Assembly: GCA_964603595.1 (NCBI GenBank)
Contig: CAZRVN010000001.1
Coordinates: forward strand, 246,583-310,582
Direction of reading: 5' to 3'
DNA length: 64,000 nucleotides
DNA from: JAQVEM01 sp964603595
Lineage (GTDB): Bacteria > Actinomycetota > Humimicrobiia > Humimicrobiales > Humimicrobiaceae
Shown here: positions 43,961 through 52,666 of the stretch, piece after piece
Layout of the letters: every line of letters starts with the position of its first letter
Position numbering within the stretch: the first letter of the stretch is position 1
Notes under the pieces: generated by a model
Seen by the model: the letters and a program-made list of their open reading frames with translations, nothing else
Databases searched by the model: none
Told to the model about the DNA's origin: nothing
Program-made: the position numbers and the translations under genes

Positions 43961-44854
43961 CTACTTACCCCACTTAATGGACTTTTTTAATGGCTTGAGG
44001 TAGGAACGGAATACCGGCAGTGAAAGGGCTATTGCTACTGTAATTGCCGTAAACAATTTTAAATCATTAGCAGGCATACCAAGCTTTAATACCATTGCAA
44101 TTATTACCCTGTAAACAATTGCCCCCAGTACCAGAGATACAAGCCGACTGGCAAATCCCCTTCTGCCAAATAAAACTTCACCTATAATAACAGATGCCAG
44201 TCCAATCACTATAGAACCAATACCCATCTGTACATCAGCAAATCTCTGGCTCTGCGCAATCAATGCCCCGGCAGTTGCTACCAGCCCATTGCTAATCATA
44301 AGACCCAGTATAATTGTTGTATTTGTATTTATTCCCTGTGCACGAACCATCTGGGGATTGTTACCCGTGGCTCTTATTGCACAGCCGATTTCTGTTCCAA
44401 AGAACCAGTATAAAACACCAACAATACCGGCAACAATAATTAACCCCAGTAAAATAACCGAAACTGTTGACCTCAACCCCATTTCCTCAAAAACTGTATA
44501 GGCAGTATCTACCTGTAAAAGCGATATATTTGCCCTTCCCATAATCCTTAAATTGATTGAGTAAAGGGCAATCATGGTCAGGATACCAGAAAGCAGCGAA
44601 GGAATTTTTAGCTTCGTATGCAGCAGGCCGGTTATTAGTCCTGCCCCCAGACCACCGAAAAATGCCAGAATAATTGCCACATATGGATTAATTCCCCTTG
44701 TTATCGAAATTGCAGCAATAGCTGCCCCCATTACGATGCTTCCTTCTACCGTCAAGTCTGCAATGGTTAGAATACGGTAGGTAATATATACACCTATTGT
44801 GACAATTGCCCATAGCAAGCCCAGAGAAATTGCAGCTGTTAATATTTGCAACAT
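43961..44854 (-). CDS. ABC transporter permease (TrpY/COG4120 type)
   Basis: 297 residues with about eight or nine membrane helices. Family features: YITYRILTIADLTVEGSIVM near the N-terminus, GCAIRATGNNPQMVRAQGI (the cytoplasmic coupling loop) and ALIAQSQRFADVQMGIGSIV. It is the membrane subunit of an ABC importer related to branched-chain amino acid (LivH) permeases. It is placed between the binding protein (93-base gap) and ATPase genes. Confidence 0.93.
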   Translation of the reverse strand: MLQILTAAISLGLLWAIVTIGVYITYRILTIADLTVEGSIVMGAAIAAISITRGINPYVAIILAFFGGLGAGLITGLLHTKLKIPSLLSGILTMIALYSINLRIMGRANISLLQVDTAYTVFEEMGLRSTVSVILLGLIIVAGIVGVLYWFFGTEIGCAIRATGNNPQMVRAQGINTNTTIILGLMISNGLVATAGALIAQSQRFADVQMGIGSIVIGLASVIIGEVLFGRRGFASRLVSLVLGAIVYRVIIAMVLKLGMPANDLKLFTAITVAIALSLPVFRSYLKPLKKSIKWGK

Positions 44855-44947
44855 AGCATCATAAACCCATATATTCTATTTTTCTTAAGATAAAAGGGCT
44901 TGCAGTACCCGGTCTTTAGCTTTAATTTAACTACTACTTTAATTTTA

Positions 44948-45916
44948 TTATTCCATAATATACTCGGTAAGATCTTCCGGAATATCAAGGCCGATTTCCT
45001 CTGCTACATCACCATTGATTGCAAAATCAAAATCATCAGCAGATTCAATTGGCATTGTAGCTGGCTCTGCTTCACCTTTTAGAACCTTTACTGCCATCAG
45101 GCCAGTCTTATAACCCAGGTCATAATAGTTAATTCCCAGTGTAGCCAGGCCGCCAGCTTCAACCATCCCTGATTCCCCGCATATAACAGGGGTCTTTGAT
45201 TCAACAGTAACACCATAAATAATAGGCATTGAAGAAGCCATGGTATTATCTGTTGGAAGATATATCGCATCACATTCCTGGACAATAGACTGAGTTGCCT
45301 GCTGAACCTCATTAGAATTAGTTACAGTTACTTCCGTATAGGTAAGGCCGAGCTCTTCTATTACTTCCTTTGCAATAGCTGCCTGGACAATAGAGTTATC
45401 CTCGCTTGAGGTATAGATAACACCCACAGTCTCGGCATCCGGTACAAGTCTTACCAGTAATTCTATCTGCTCCCTGATCGGATTCATATCTGTAGTCCCG
45501 CTGACATTACCGCCTGGTGCCTCATTTGATTCCACCAGTTTAGCTGCCTCATAATCTGTAATTGCCGTTCCGAGTATTGGAATATCTTTAGTTTTTCCTG
45601 CTATAGACTGAGCTGCAGGAGTTGCTATAGCCAGAACAAGATCCACATTATTACTTACAAACCGGTCACTTATAGTTGACAGGTTGCTCTGGTCTGCCTG
45701 GGCATTCTGAACATCAATTGTAATGTTTTCACCATCTACATAACCATTATCCTCCAGCGCATCTATAAAACCCTCTCGTGCAGAATCCAGCGCAACATGC
45801 TCAACATACTGGATAATACCTATGGTTATATCCTGATCAGACTGACCAATGCAGCCAGACATGAGCATAACCACAGCTACAGACATCATAACTACAAAAA
45901 TTCCTATTTTTTTCAA
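44948..45916 (-). CDS. ABC transporter substrate-binding lipoprotein (TrpX-like)
   Basis: 322 residues. Lipoprotein signal with lipobox LMSGC (Cys22). The mature part has the PF04392 pattern: ITIGIIQYVEHVALDSAREG, a Gln-rich NAQADQSNLSTI, DLVLAIATPAAQSIA and GTAITDYEAAKLVES. This family, with its COG4120 permease and COG1101 ATPase, includes the tryptophan importer TrpXYZ of streptococci; other members take other ligands, so tryptophan is only a suggestion. The start is a TTG (45914-45916) with AGGAGG seven to eight bases upstream. No T-box or trp leader was found. Confidence 0.93.
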   Translation of the reverse strand: MKKIGIFVVMMSVAVVMLMSGCIGQSDQDITIGIIQYVEHVALDSAREGFIDALEDNGYVDGENITIDVQNAQADQSNLSTISDRFVSNNVDLVLAIATPAAQSIAGKTKDIPILGTAITDYEAAKLVESNEAPGGNVSGTTDMNPIREQIELLVRLVPDAETVGVIYTSSEDNSIVQAAIAKEVIEELGLTYTEVTVTNSNEVQQATQSIVQECDAIYLPTDNTMASSMPIIYGVTVESKTPVICGESGMVEAGGLATLGINYYDLGYKTGLMAVKVLKGEAEPATMPIESADDFDFAINGDVAEEIGLDIPEDLTEYIME

Positions 45917-46092
45917 GTTAATTCCTCCTTAATATTTATTTTATATTTTAAAAAATTTATATTTTATCTGCTATATCCTTGCAGGTTAAATGATAATTTA
46001 GCTTTTATAAAAAATTTACTTATTTTTGATTCCTTTTTTTACTTTTATCCAAGTAAATGCTAACGAATCAATTCCCGAATACATTTCGTTGT

Positions 46093-46098
46093 ATTATA
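46093..46098 (-). promoter_or_regulatory. Extended -10, candidate promoter of the ABC importer operon
   Basis: Minus-strand TGTTATAAT (TATAAT at 46093-46098, TGN-extended) about 180 bases upstream of the binding-protein start. The -35 is only a T tract. The interval 45917-46236 (320 bases) between the importer and the next gene is AT-rich and shows no riboswitch-like conserved elements. Confidence 0.35.
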
Positions 46099-46236
46099 AC
46101 ATAATATGTAATCTAAAAAAATTATTTAGTCTTTTCACTCTGCATAAATTTTAGGCCTGTCGTTATATTAGAAGGCATCGGTCATATGAATTTATTCTGT
46201 TAGTTCATTTAATTTATAAAATAAAACCTGAATCTT

Positions 46237-46614
46237 TTACAGAAGTCTTTCTGAACCTGAGTAAACTTCTTCAACTTCAAAAGCAACAGCCCCATTACCC
46301 GGGTGTTCTGCCGGATTCCATTTTTTCATATCATCAAATACCGGCCCATCTTTATGATAAGAAGTAGAGCCCTTTACCTGATAAGACTTATCCCCATCAG
46401 TAATAAAAAGAATAGAACCTATTCCTCCGGATAATACATTTCTTCTCGTTTTATCAAAATAATTATCTGCAATTACTATTGTCCCTTCATTAAACATTGA
46501 AACACAACTAGCATAAATTGCGTTAGGTATACCCTTTTTATCTACAGTAGTAAATACAACAGGGCCCTTACGTTTATTCCAGGCCTCAATTACATTTTTT
46601 GGTAATTTTTTCAT
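46237..46614 (-). CDS. Pyridoxamine 5'-phosphate oxidase-fold flavin-binding protein
   Basis: 125 residues, short split-barrel protein. Pattern of FMN-binding PNPOx-like proteins: KGPVVFTTVDKKGIPNAIYA, GTIVIADNYFDKTRRNVLSGG and SILFITDGDKSYQVKGSTSY. The specific activity is unknown; many such proteins bind FMN or F420 and reduce small substrates. Its C-terminus lacks the extension of true PdxH. It is a single gene between the importer and a small membrane protein; the Shine-Dalgarno sequence is weak. Confidence 0.88.
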   Translation of the reverse strand: MKKLPKNVIEAWNKRKGPVVFTTVDKKGIPNAIYASCVSMFNEGTIVIADNYFDKTRRNVLSGGIGSILFITDGDKSYQVKGSTSYHKDGPVFDDMKKWNPAEHPGNGAVAFEVEEVYSGSERLL

Positions 46615-46674
46615 TGCTTCTTTGCTGCCTTCCTATATCAATATTTTTAAACATATATTAAAAACTATTTACCA

Positions 46675-47088
46675 TCAATAAATAGTTACTGAAATAATAC
46701 CCCTATAAATAAGTTCTGAAACATAACCAAAAATTAACCAGAAAGGCAAATACAGGATATTTACCACTCCTAACAGCGCCCACCTCCCCTTATATTCCCA
46801 TGGGCATTTTTTTATAATTATCTTTAGTAAATAACCATAGGCAAATTCCCCAATAAATATAACCGCGAGATAAATAAATCCCCTCACTACAAAAGGTATA
46901 AAATTTATTAAATTGTAAAGAGGGCTAATTATTATTCCCCATATTCCATACAGGGGAAACATCCATAAATAAGACCTGCCCTTAAAAGAAATATCCCTGT
47001 ATCTTACATAATCATGAATTGAAGAAAAAAATACTTCAACTCCAATCCCGAAAAAACTAAAAACCAAAAATAAAATAACATATTTCAT
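46675..47088 (-). CDS. Small membrane protein resembling PF06541 (CmpB-like)
   Basis: 137 residues with four hydrophobic segments (about 2-19, 44-62, 67-92, 103-124). The arrangement FSFFGIGVEVFFSSI, then SYLWMFPLYGIWGI and CPWEYKGRWALLGVVN, resembles the PF06541 family annotated as putative ABC-transporter type IV, but no ATPase partner is adjacent, so a transport function is not supported. It lies 60 bases upstream of the PNPOx-fold gene and may be co-transcribed with it. Confidence 0.7.
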   Translation of the reverse strand: MKYVILFLVFSFFGIGVEVFFSSIHDYVRYRDISFKGRSYLWMFPLYGIWGIIISPLYNLINFIPFVVRGFIYLAVIFIGEFAYGYLLKIIIKKCPWEYKGRWALLGVVNILYLPFWLIFGYVSELIYRGIISVTIY

Positions 47089-47224
47089 ACCTGGATATTA
47101 TCATTTTACTTTTTATTTGCCAAAAACCATGCTGTTAAATCCTTTTATCCCGGTGCTTTTATCCAATTAGCTTTACATTTACATTACTGTTACAATATCA
47201 CCAATTAAGTCATAATTTTACAAG

Positions 47225-49588
47225 ATGGCAAGCAATAAGAATAAAGACATTAAAACATATAACATAAATATTACAGGAATTATCCAGGGAGTTGGTTTCA
47301 GACCTTTCATATCCAGACTTGCACAGAAATATAAATTAAAAGGAAATGTTTCTAATACTACAGAAGGCGTTACAGTAAAAATTAGTTCTCCTGATATTAA
47401 TACAGTTAATAAATTTATATCCGATATTAAAATACAGAAGCCGCCTGCTGCAGTTATTGAAGACTTAAATATAGAAGAAACCTCTTTTAAGAATTTTAAA
47501 ATTTTTAAAATAGGAAAAAGCAAAAAGTCAGAAGAAAAATTTCAGCTCGTATCTCCTGATATCGCCACATGCAAACTCTGCCTTGAGGATATTAATAATA
47601 AGAAAGATTCAAGAAGGTATTATTATCCCTTTACCAATTGCACCAACTGCGGGCCTAGATTTACCATAATAAAGAAAATGCCTTATGATAGGCCCAATAC
47701 CACCATGAATAAGTTCGAAATGTGCAATGATTGTAAAGAAGAATATAACAACACCTACGACAGGAGATTCCATGCACAGCCAAATGCCTGTAGAAAATGT
47801 GGTCCCGAGCTTTTTCTTACAGATAAAAACGGTACAAAGATAGACTCTAAAAATCCAATTATTACTGCTTCAGAACTCCTTTACGATAATAAAATTATTG
47901 CCATAAAGAGTCTTGGTGGATTTCAGATTGCCTGCAGTGCATTGTCCGATAAAATCGTATCTATTCTGCGGAATAAAAAGAACAGGCCGGTTAAACCTTT
48001 TGCCATAATGTCTAAAGATATCCGATCATTAAAAAAATATTATCATATTAGCAGGATAGAAGCAGAAATTCTTTTATCCCCCAGGGCACCAATTATTCTT
48101 GTTAGAAAAAAAACAGATAATTATCCCCTACCATGGCAGGTTTCCATGTATAACAGGTACGAGGGTGTAATGCTTCCCTATACTCCCATACATCATCTTC
48201 TATTTAATAACGTTGATATGCCCCTTATAATGACCAGCGGTAACATATCAGAGGAACCAATAGCAGCAGAAAATAATGAAGCCCTGGGTAAACTAAGAGA
48301 TATATGTGACTACTTCCTTATTCATAACCGGGATATCTACTCCAGATATGACGACTCGGTTATAAAGATTTTTAATGGAAGAGAAATGATGGTAAGAAGA
48401 GCCAGGGGATACTCTCCCTATCCGGTTAAGCTTGACAGGGATACCGGAAAAAAAGTTATATTTTCAGCAGGGGCACATGAAAAAAATAATTTCTGTTTCC
48501 TGGTAAAAAATTATGCTATTATATGCCAGCATATAGGTGACCTTGATGATCTTGAGTCCATTAAATTTTATAATTCTACATTCAGGCATTACAGGGAAAT
48601 ATTTAATATTGACAGTATTGATACAATTGCCTTTGATAAACACCCTTACTATGCTTCTACTAAATTCACCAAATCAATTAAAAATAGCAGGAAAAAGATT
48701 AAAGTTCAGCATCACAAAGCCCATATTGCAAGCGTAATAGCTGAAAATAAAATTAACGATAACATTATAGGGTTCGCCTGGGATGGCACTGGATATGGCG
48801 ATGATGGAAAAATCTGGGGCAGTGAAATATTCATTGTTAATAAAAACTTAAATTTTACAAGAGTGGGCCACCTCGTAGAAAAAATTTTACCAGGAGGTGA
48901 AATTACAATAAAAAAGCCGTACAGGATGTCAGTATGTTATCTCTATAATCTGTGGAAGAAAAATAAAATTATCCCAAATACAGGAAGTAATTTCTCCCAA
49001 TTTTTATACAAAAATTTCCCCTTTTATAAAAAAATAATATCTCCAGCCGAGATTGAACTTGTTAAAAAACAGATTGATACAGGATTTAACAGTCCACTTA
49101 CCACTAGCATGGGCAGACTTTTTGATTCAGTAAGCTCAGCCCTAAACTGTACCCATATATCCAGTTTTGAAGGCGAGGCAGCAGTACATCTCGAGATGAC
49201 CGCCAGTTTTAAAAATAAAAGCATGTATAAATTAAAAATAATCAATTCTTATAATGGCAGCAATTACATAATAGACGACTACTACATTTTCTTACAGATA
49301 ACTAAAGACATAATTAATAATATTCCAGCTGATATAATTTCTTCTAAATTTCATAATACTCTTGCAGAAATTATACTGGAAGTAAGCCATAGAATAAGAG
49401 AATATACCGGTATTAATAAGGTTGCATTGAGCGGTGGGGTATTTCAAAATAATTATCTAATAGATAAGTGCTTTAATATATTGAAAAAGAATGACTTTAA
49501 GGTATACTCAAATTTTAAAGTTCCGGTAAATGACGGTGGCATTTCCCTTGGACAGGCATATGTTGCAGCCCGGAAATTATACAGATAG
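47225..49588 (+). CDS. hypF: Carbamoyltransferase HypF
   Basis: 787 residues. Makes the S-carbamoyl donor for the CN ligands of the [NiFe] site. The domain order is complete: acylphosphatase (about 10-98, GVGFRPF with Arg26), two zinc-finger pairs (CKLCLED...CTNCGPRF and CNDCKEEY...CRKCGPELF, about 113-200), YrdC-like domain (about 205-390, KPFAIMSKD) and the Kae1-like domain (about 395-787, QHHKAHIASV and FAWDGTGYGDDGKIWGSE). It heads hypF-hypC-hypD-hypE on the plus strand. The Shine-Dalgarno sequence is poor, and no clear promoter could be picked in 47089-47224. Confidence 0.96.
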   Translation: MASNKNKDIKTYNINITGIIQGVGFRPFISRLAQKYKLKGNVSNTTEGVTVKISSPDINTVNKFISDIKIQKPPAAVIEDLNIEETSFKNFKIFKIGKSKKSEEKFQLVSPDIATCKLCLEDINNKKDSRRYYYPFTNCTNCGPRFTIIKKMPYDRPNTTMNKFEMCNDCKEEYNNTYDRRFHAQPNACRKCGPELFLTDKNGTKIDSKNPIITASELLYDNKIIAIKSLGGFQIACSALSDKIVSILRNKKNRPVKPFAIMSKDIRSLKKYYHISRIEAEILLSPRAPIILVRKKTDNYPLPWQVSMYNRYEGVMLPYTPIHHLLFNNVDMPLIMTSGNISEEPIAAENNEALGKLRDICDYFLIHNRDIYSRYDDSVIKIFNGREMMVRRARGYSPYPVKLDRDTGKKVIFSAGAHEKNNFCFLVKNYAIICQHIGDLDDLESIKFYNSTFRHYREIFNIDSIDTIAFDKHPYYASTKFTKSIKNSRKKIKVQHHKAHIASVIAENKINDNIIGFAWDGTGYGDDGKIWGSEIFIVNKNLNFTRVGHLVEKILPGGEITIKKPYRMSVCYLYNLWKKNKIIPNTGSNFSQFLYKNFPFYKKIISPAEIELVKKQIDTGFNSPLTTSMGRLFDSVSSALNCTHISSFEGEAAVHLEMTASFKNKSMYKLKIINSYNGSNYIIDDYYIFLQITKDIINNIPADIISSKFHNTLAEIILEVSHRIREYTGINKVALSGGVFQNNYLIDKCFNILKKNDFKVYSNFKVPVNDGGISLGQAYVAARKLYR

Positions 49589-49603
49589 AAAGGATACCTC
49601 TTT

Positions 49604-49822
49604 ATGTGTCTGGCAATACCAGCAAAAATTATTAGGATAAATAAAAATATAGCAGAAGTTAAAAGCCTGGGAGTAAGAAAAGAAATTGATATTTCACTGG
49701 TCCCTGGTGTTTCAAAGGGGGACTTTGTGATTGTCCATGCAGGGTTTGCCATACAGATCATAGATAAAAAAGATGTGCTGGCTATCCACAGCTACTGGAA
49801 GGAATACCTTGATGAAAAATAA
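49604..49822 (+). CDS. hypC: Hydrogenase maturation chaperone HypC
   Basis: 72 residues. Starts MCLAIPAKI with the essential Cys2, followed by the beta-barrel pattern GDFVIVHAGFAIQII. HypC carries the Fe(CN)2CO unit with HypD and delivers it to the large subunit. Starts 16 bases after hypF and overlaps hypD by 11 bases. Confidence 0.95.
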   Translation: MCLAIPAKIIRINKNIAEVKSLGVRKEIDISLVPGVSKGDFVIVHAGFAIQIIDKKDVLAIHSYWKEYLDEK

Positions 49823-50882
49823 CATTAAAGGCATAGTTAAATCATTAAATAATTACGGAACAGAGCACCCGATTAATATAATGGAAGTATGCGGAACCCA
49901 TACCATGAGTATTTCAAGGTATGGTCTACGCCAGATTTTACCAGAAAAAATCAACCTTATAAGTGGACCGGGCTGCCCTGTTTGTGTCACTTCAGCTACT
50001 GATATAGATACAATACTTGAAATTATAGATAAATATGATGTTACTGTATTTACTTTTGGAGATATGCTCAGGGTACCCGGAACCAGGTCAAGTCTTTACA
50101 CTAAAAAATCAGAGGGCAGGGATATAAATATATGCTACTCCCCTGCTGATTCCCTTGAATTTGCCCTAAAAAATCCAGGCAAACAGGTTATTTTTATAGC
50201 AATCGGATTTGAGACTACAATACCCCTGACTTCAGTTATTTTAAAAAGGGCATATTATAAAGAAGCTAATAACTTTCACATATATAATACCCATAAGCTT
50301 ATACCAGAAGCACTTGAAGCTCTGCTAATTGATAAACAAATAAAAATTGATGCATTCCTATGTCCGGGTCACGTTTCTGCTATTATAGGAAGCAAGCCAT
50401 ATAAATTTATTGCAAAAAATTATCATACACCGTGCGTTATAAGTGGTTTTGAGCCCTACGATATACTTGATTCTATTATAATGATAATGGACCAGATAAA
50501 AAAAGATAAGCCAGACGTTGAGATTCAGTACAAAAGAGTAGTAAGAGAAGAAGGAAATCCTGAAGCAGTAAAATTAATATATGAAGTATTTGAAAAAGTA
50601 GATTCTTGCTGGAGAGGGCTTGGAAGTATTGCCGACAGCGGTTTAAGATTGAAAAAGAAATTTTTGAAATTCGATGCAAAAATTTGCTTTCCAGTTAAAA
50701 AGGTTAAATCTCATGAGCCTCCCGGGTGTGAATGCGGTGACATTTTAAAAGGTATAAAAAAGCCCTATGAATGCAAGCTATTCTCAAAAGTATGCAAACC
50801 TGAAAACCCTATAGGTCCCTGCATGGTTTCCAGCGAAGGATCCTGCGCTGCTTACTATAAATATAAAAAAGAAAAATTATAA
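49812..50882 (+). CDS. hypD: Hydrogenase maturation protein HypD
   Basis: 356 residues from the ATG at 49812; AAGGA lies eight bases upstream inside hypC. The upstream in-frame ATG at 49773 would overlap hypC by 50 bases and lacks homology. Scaffold for Fe(CN)2CO assembly: MEVCGTHTMS with catalytic Cys27, GPGCPVCVT, FTFGDMLRVPG, GFETTIPLT and a C-terminal Cys-rich [4Fe-4S] region (PGCECGDIL, CMVSSEGSC). All expected cysteines are present. Confidence 0.96.
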   Translation: MKNNIKGIVKSLNNYGTEHPINIMEVCGTHTMSISRYGLRQILPEKINLISGPGCPVCVTSATDIDTILEIIDKYDVTVFTFGDMLRVPGTRSSLYTKKSEGRDINICYSPADSLEFALKNPGKQVIFIAIGFETTIPLTSVILKRAYYKEANNFHIYNTHKLIPEALEALLIDKQIKIDAFLCPGHVSAIIGSKPYKFIAKNYHTPCVISGFEPYDILDSIIMIMDQIKKDKPDVEIQYKRVVREEGNPEAVKLIYEVFEKVDSCWRGLGSIADSGLRLKKKFLKFDAKICFPVKKVKSHEPPGCECGDILKGIKKPYECKLFSKVCKPENPIGPCMVSSEGSCAAYYKYKKEKL

Positions 50883-50903
50883 TTACAGGTAAAAATAATA
50901 AAA

Positions 50904-51971
50904 ATGGCATCAAGTAAAAACAAGAAAAACCTAAAAAACAGTAAAAAAAATTTTAAGGATAAAATAATTCAGCTTTCCCACGGCGACGGAGGAATTAAAA
51001 CTGCAGAGCTTATTAGCAACCTCATACTTAAATACCTGGGAAACGAAACTTTAAATAAGCTTTTAGATAGCGCTGTAATAAACAGCAGTAATAAAAAAAT
51101 CGCTTTCACAACTGATAGTTTTGTAGTAAATCCCATCTTTTTCCCGGGCGGTGATATTGGTAAACTCTGTGTTTGCGGGACTATAAATGACCTGGTTACT
51201 TCCGGCTGTACCCCATCTGCTCTAAGTCTCTCATTCATACTGGAAGAAGGATTTCCTGTTAAAGATTTTATAAAAATACTTTCCTCCATAAAAAAAGTCC
51301 TCAGAGAAATTGGAGTTGACATCGTTACCGGCGATACCAAGGTAGTGGAGAAAGGAAGTGCTGATAAGATATACATAAATACTTCAGGAATAGGACTAAT
51401 ACCCAATAACCTTGATATTTCACCTTATAAAATAAAAGAGGGTGATATAATTCTAATAAATGGGGGTATTGCGGAACATGGTGCTTCAATCCTTGGCGGA
51501 AGAAAAGAATTTAACTTTAAATCAGGTATTGTAAGTGATTGTGCCCCTCTTTCTTCACTTGTAAGTGACATAATTTCAGTATCTCCTAATATACATGCAC
51601 TAAGAGATGCTACCAGGGGAGGACTTGCTTCTATCCTTTTTGAACTGTCAGAAGCATCAGGAACCATATTTGATTTATATGAAGATAAAATACCTATTAA
51701 AAAAGAAGTAAGAGGAATCTGTGAGTTCCTCGGTCTTGATCCACTTTATATCGCAAATGAGGGTAAAATGGTTGTCTTTGTGGATAAAAAAGATGCTGAA
51801 ATTGTTCTAAAAGCAATTAAAAAAAATAAGTATGGAAAAGATAGCTGCATTATTGGTAAAGTAACTGGAAAAAGTAAAGAAAAAAGCGGAAGGGTTTTTC
51901 TCATAACAAAGCTTGGAACAAGAAGGATTCTTGACCTCCAATACAGCGAGCAGCTCCCCAGGATATGTTAA
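50904..51971 (+). CDS. hypE: Hydrogenase maturation protein HypE
   Basis: 355 residues. AIR-synthase-related enzyme that dehydrates the thiocarbamate to thiocyanate and passes CN to iron. N-terminal LSHGDGGIKT, the ATP loop VTGDTKVVEKG, DATRGGLASIL and NEGKMVVF are present. The C-terminus ends PRIC with the modified terminal cysteine. A Lys/Asn-rich tail (about 1-22) precedes the core. It is last in the hypFCDE run and converges with the protease gene. Confidence 0.95.
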   Translation: MASSKNKKNLKNSKKNFKDKIIQLSHGDGGIKTAELISNLILKYLGNETLNKLLDSAVINSSNKKIAFTTDSFVVNPIFFPGGDIGKLCVCGTINDLVTSGCTPSALSLSFILEEGFPVKDFIKILSSIKKVLREIGVDIVTGDTKVVEKGSADKIYINTSGIGLIPNNLDISPYKIKEGDIILINGGIAEHGASILGGRKEFNFKSGIVSDCAPLSSLVSDIISVSPNIHALRDATRGGLASILFELSEASGTIFDLYEDKIPIKKEVRGICEFLGLDPLYIANEGKMVVFVDKKDAEIVLKAIKKNKYGKDSCIIGKVTGKSKEKSGRVFLITKLGTRRILDLQYSEQLPRIC

Positions 51972-52107
51972 CCAGCATCAATTAATTAAAATCCTTATAG
52001 TCTTCTCCTGTTTCTTAAAAACTCGCTGCTTAATATAATATTTCATATAATAGAGCTGCCTTTAATCTATTAATATTTTAAAATTTATAATGTATTTGTC
52101 GTTTTAC

Positions 52108-52611
52108 CTATAGATTTATTTCTTTTTTTATTCTTGTAATTATACCCGGTATTTTTTTCTCTATCTCAGGCGTAAGGCTTTCACCAAAACCTATATTTTC
52201 CGGCTTAACACCAATTATTAATATTTCCGTATCTATCTTTAATTCTCTTATTATTTTCAATACATCACAAAGATTTAAGTCATGGAGTGATAAACTTTTA
52301 TAGTCCCCTTTTATAAATTCTTCAATATCGCTGGCTTTTATACAGACCACTTGCCCTGCATCTTTACCTATATCTATTGCATCTATTATTATTATCTTTT
52401 TGCATTCTTTTGCCAGAAATAACAAATCAGTTCCTGAAGTTCCACCATCAATAACCTCAACTTCTTTAAAGGAATCTAACTTTTTTAATTCCTCAATAAC
52501 TCTTATGCCTATGCCATCATCAGACCTGTATTTATTACCAAAACCGATTATTGTTACCTCTGTTTTCATGTATCTGTCATTATCAGAGATATTTTTATCC
52601 TTAAAAAACAT
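52108..52611 (-). CDS. [NiFe]-hydrogenase maturation protease
   Basis: 167 residues from the first ATG; an ATG at 52569 would give 153 residues and is nearer to the usual family start (before TEVTIIGFGN). The HyaD/HycI/FrxA motifs are present: GFGNKYRSDDGIG with the nickel-binding Asp/Glu region, EVIDGGTSG, IIIIDAIDIG and SLHDLNL. It should clip the C-terminal extension of the adjacent large subunit after His. It follows hydA, so it is the last gene of the hydBGDA run. A short (ATATG)4 repeat lies just upstream. Confidence 0.93.
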   Translation of the reverse strand: MFFKDKNISDNDRYMKTEVTIIGFGNKYRSDDGIGIRVIEELKKLDSFKEVEVIDGGTSGTDLLFLAKECKKIIIIDAIDIGKDAGQVVCIKASDIEEFIKGDYKSLSLHDLNLCDVLKIIRELKIDTEILIIGVKPENIGFGESLTPEIEKKIPGIITRIKKEINL

Positions 52612-52620
52612 AATACATGC

Positions 52621-52640
52621 ATATGATATGATATGATATG
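52621..52640. repeat. Short tandem repeat (ATATG)4
   Basis: Four exact copies of ATATG (20 bases) in the 55-base gap between the hydA stop and the first possible start of the maturation protease gene. A five-base unit upstream of the start could change leader spacing by slippage; within the window no second such repeat was noticed. Confidence 0.85.
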
Positions 52641-52666
52641 TATAATTTAAGCTAAAATTTTTATTT

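Noticed and set aside
49773..49811. Upstream start for hypD
   Set aside because: It would add 13 residues without homology and overlap hypC by 50 bases; the ATG at 49812 has a ribosome site.
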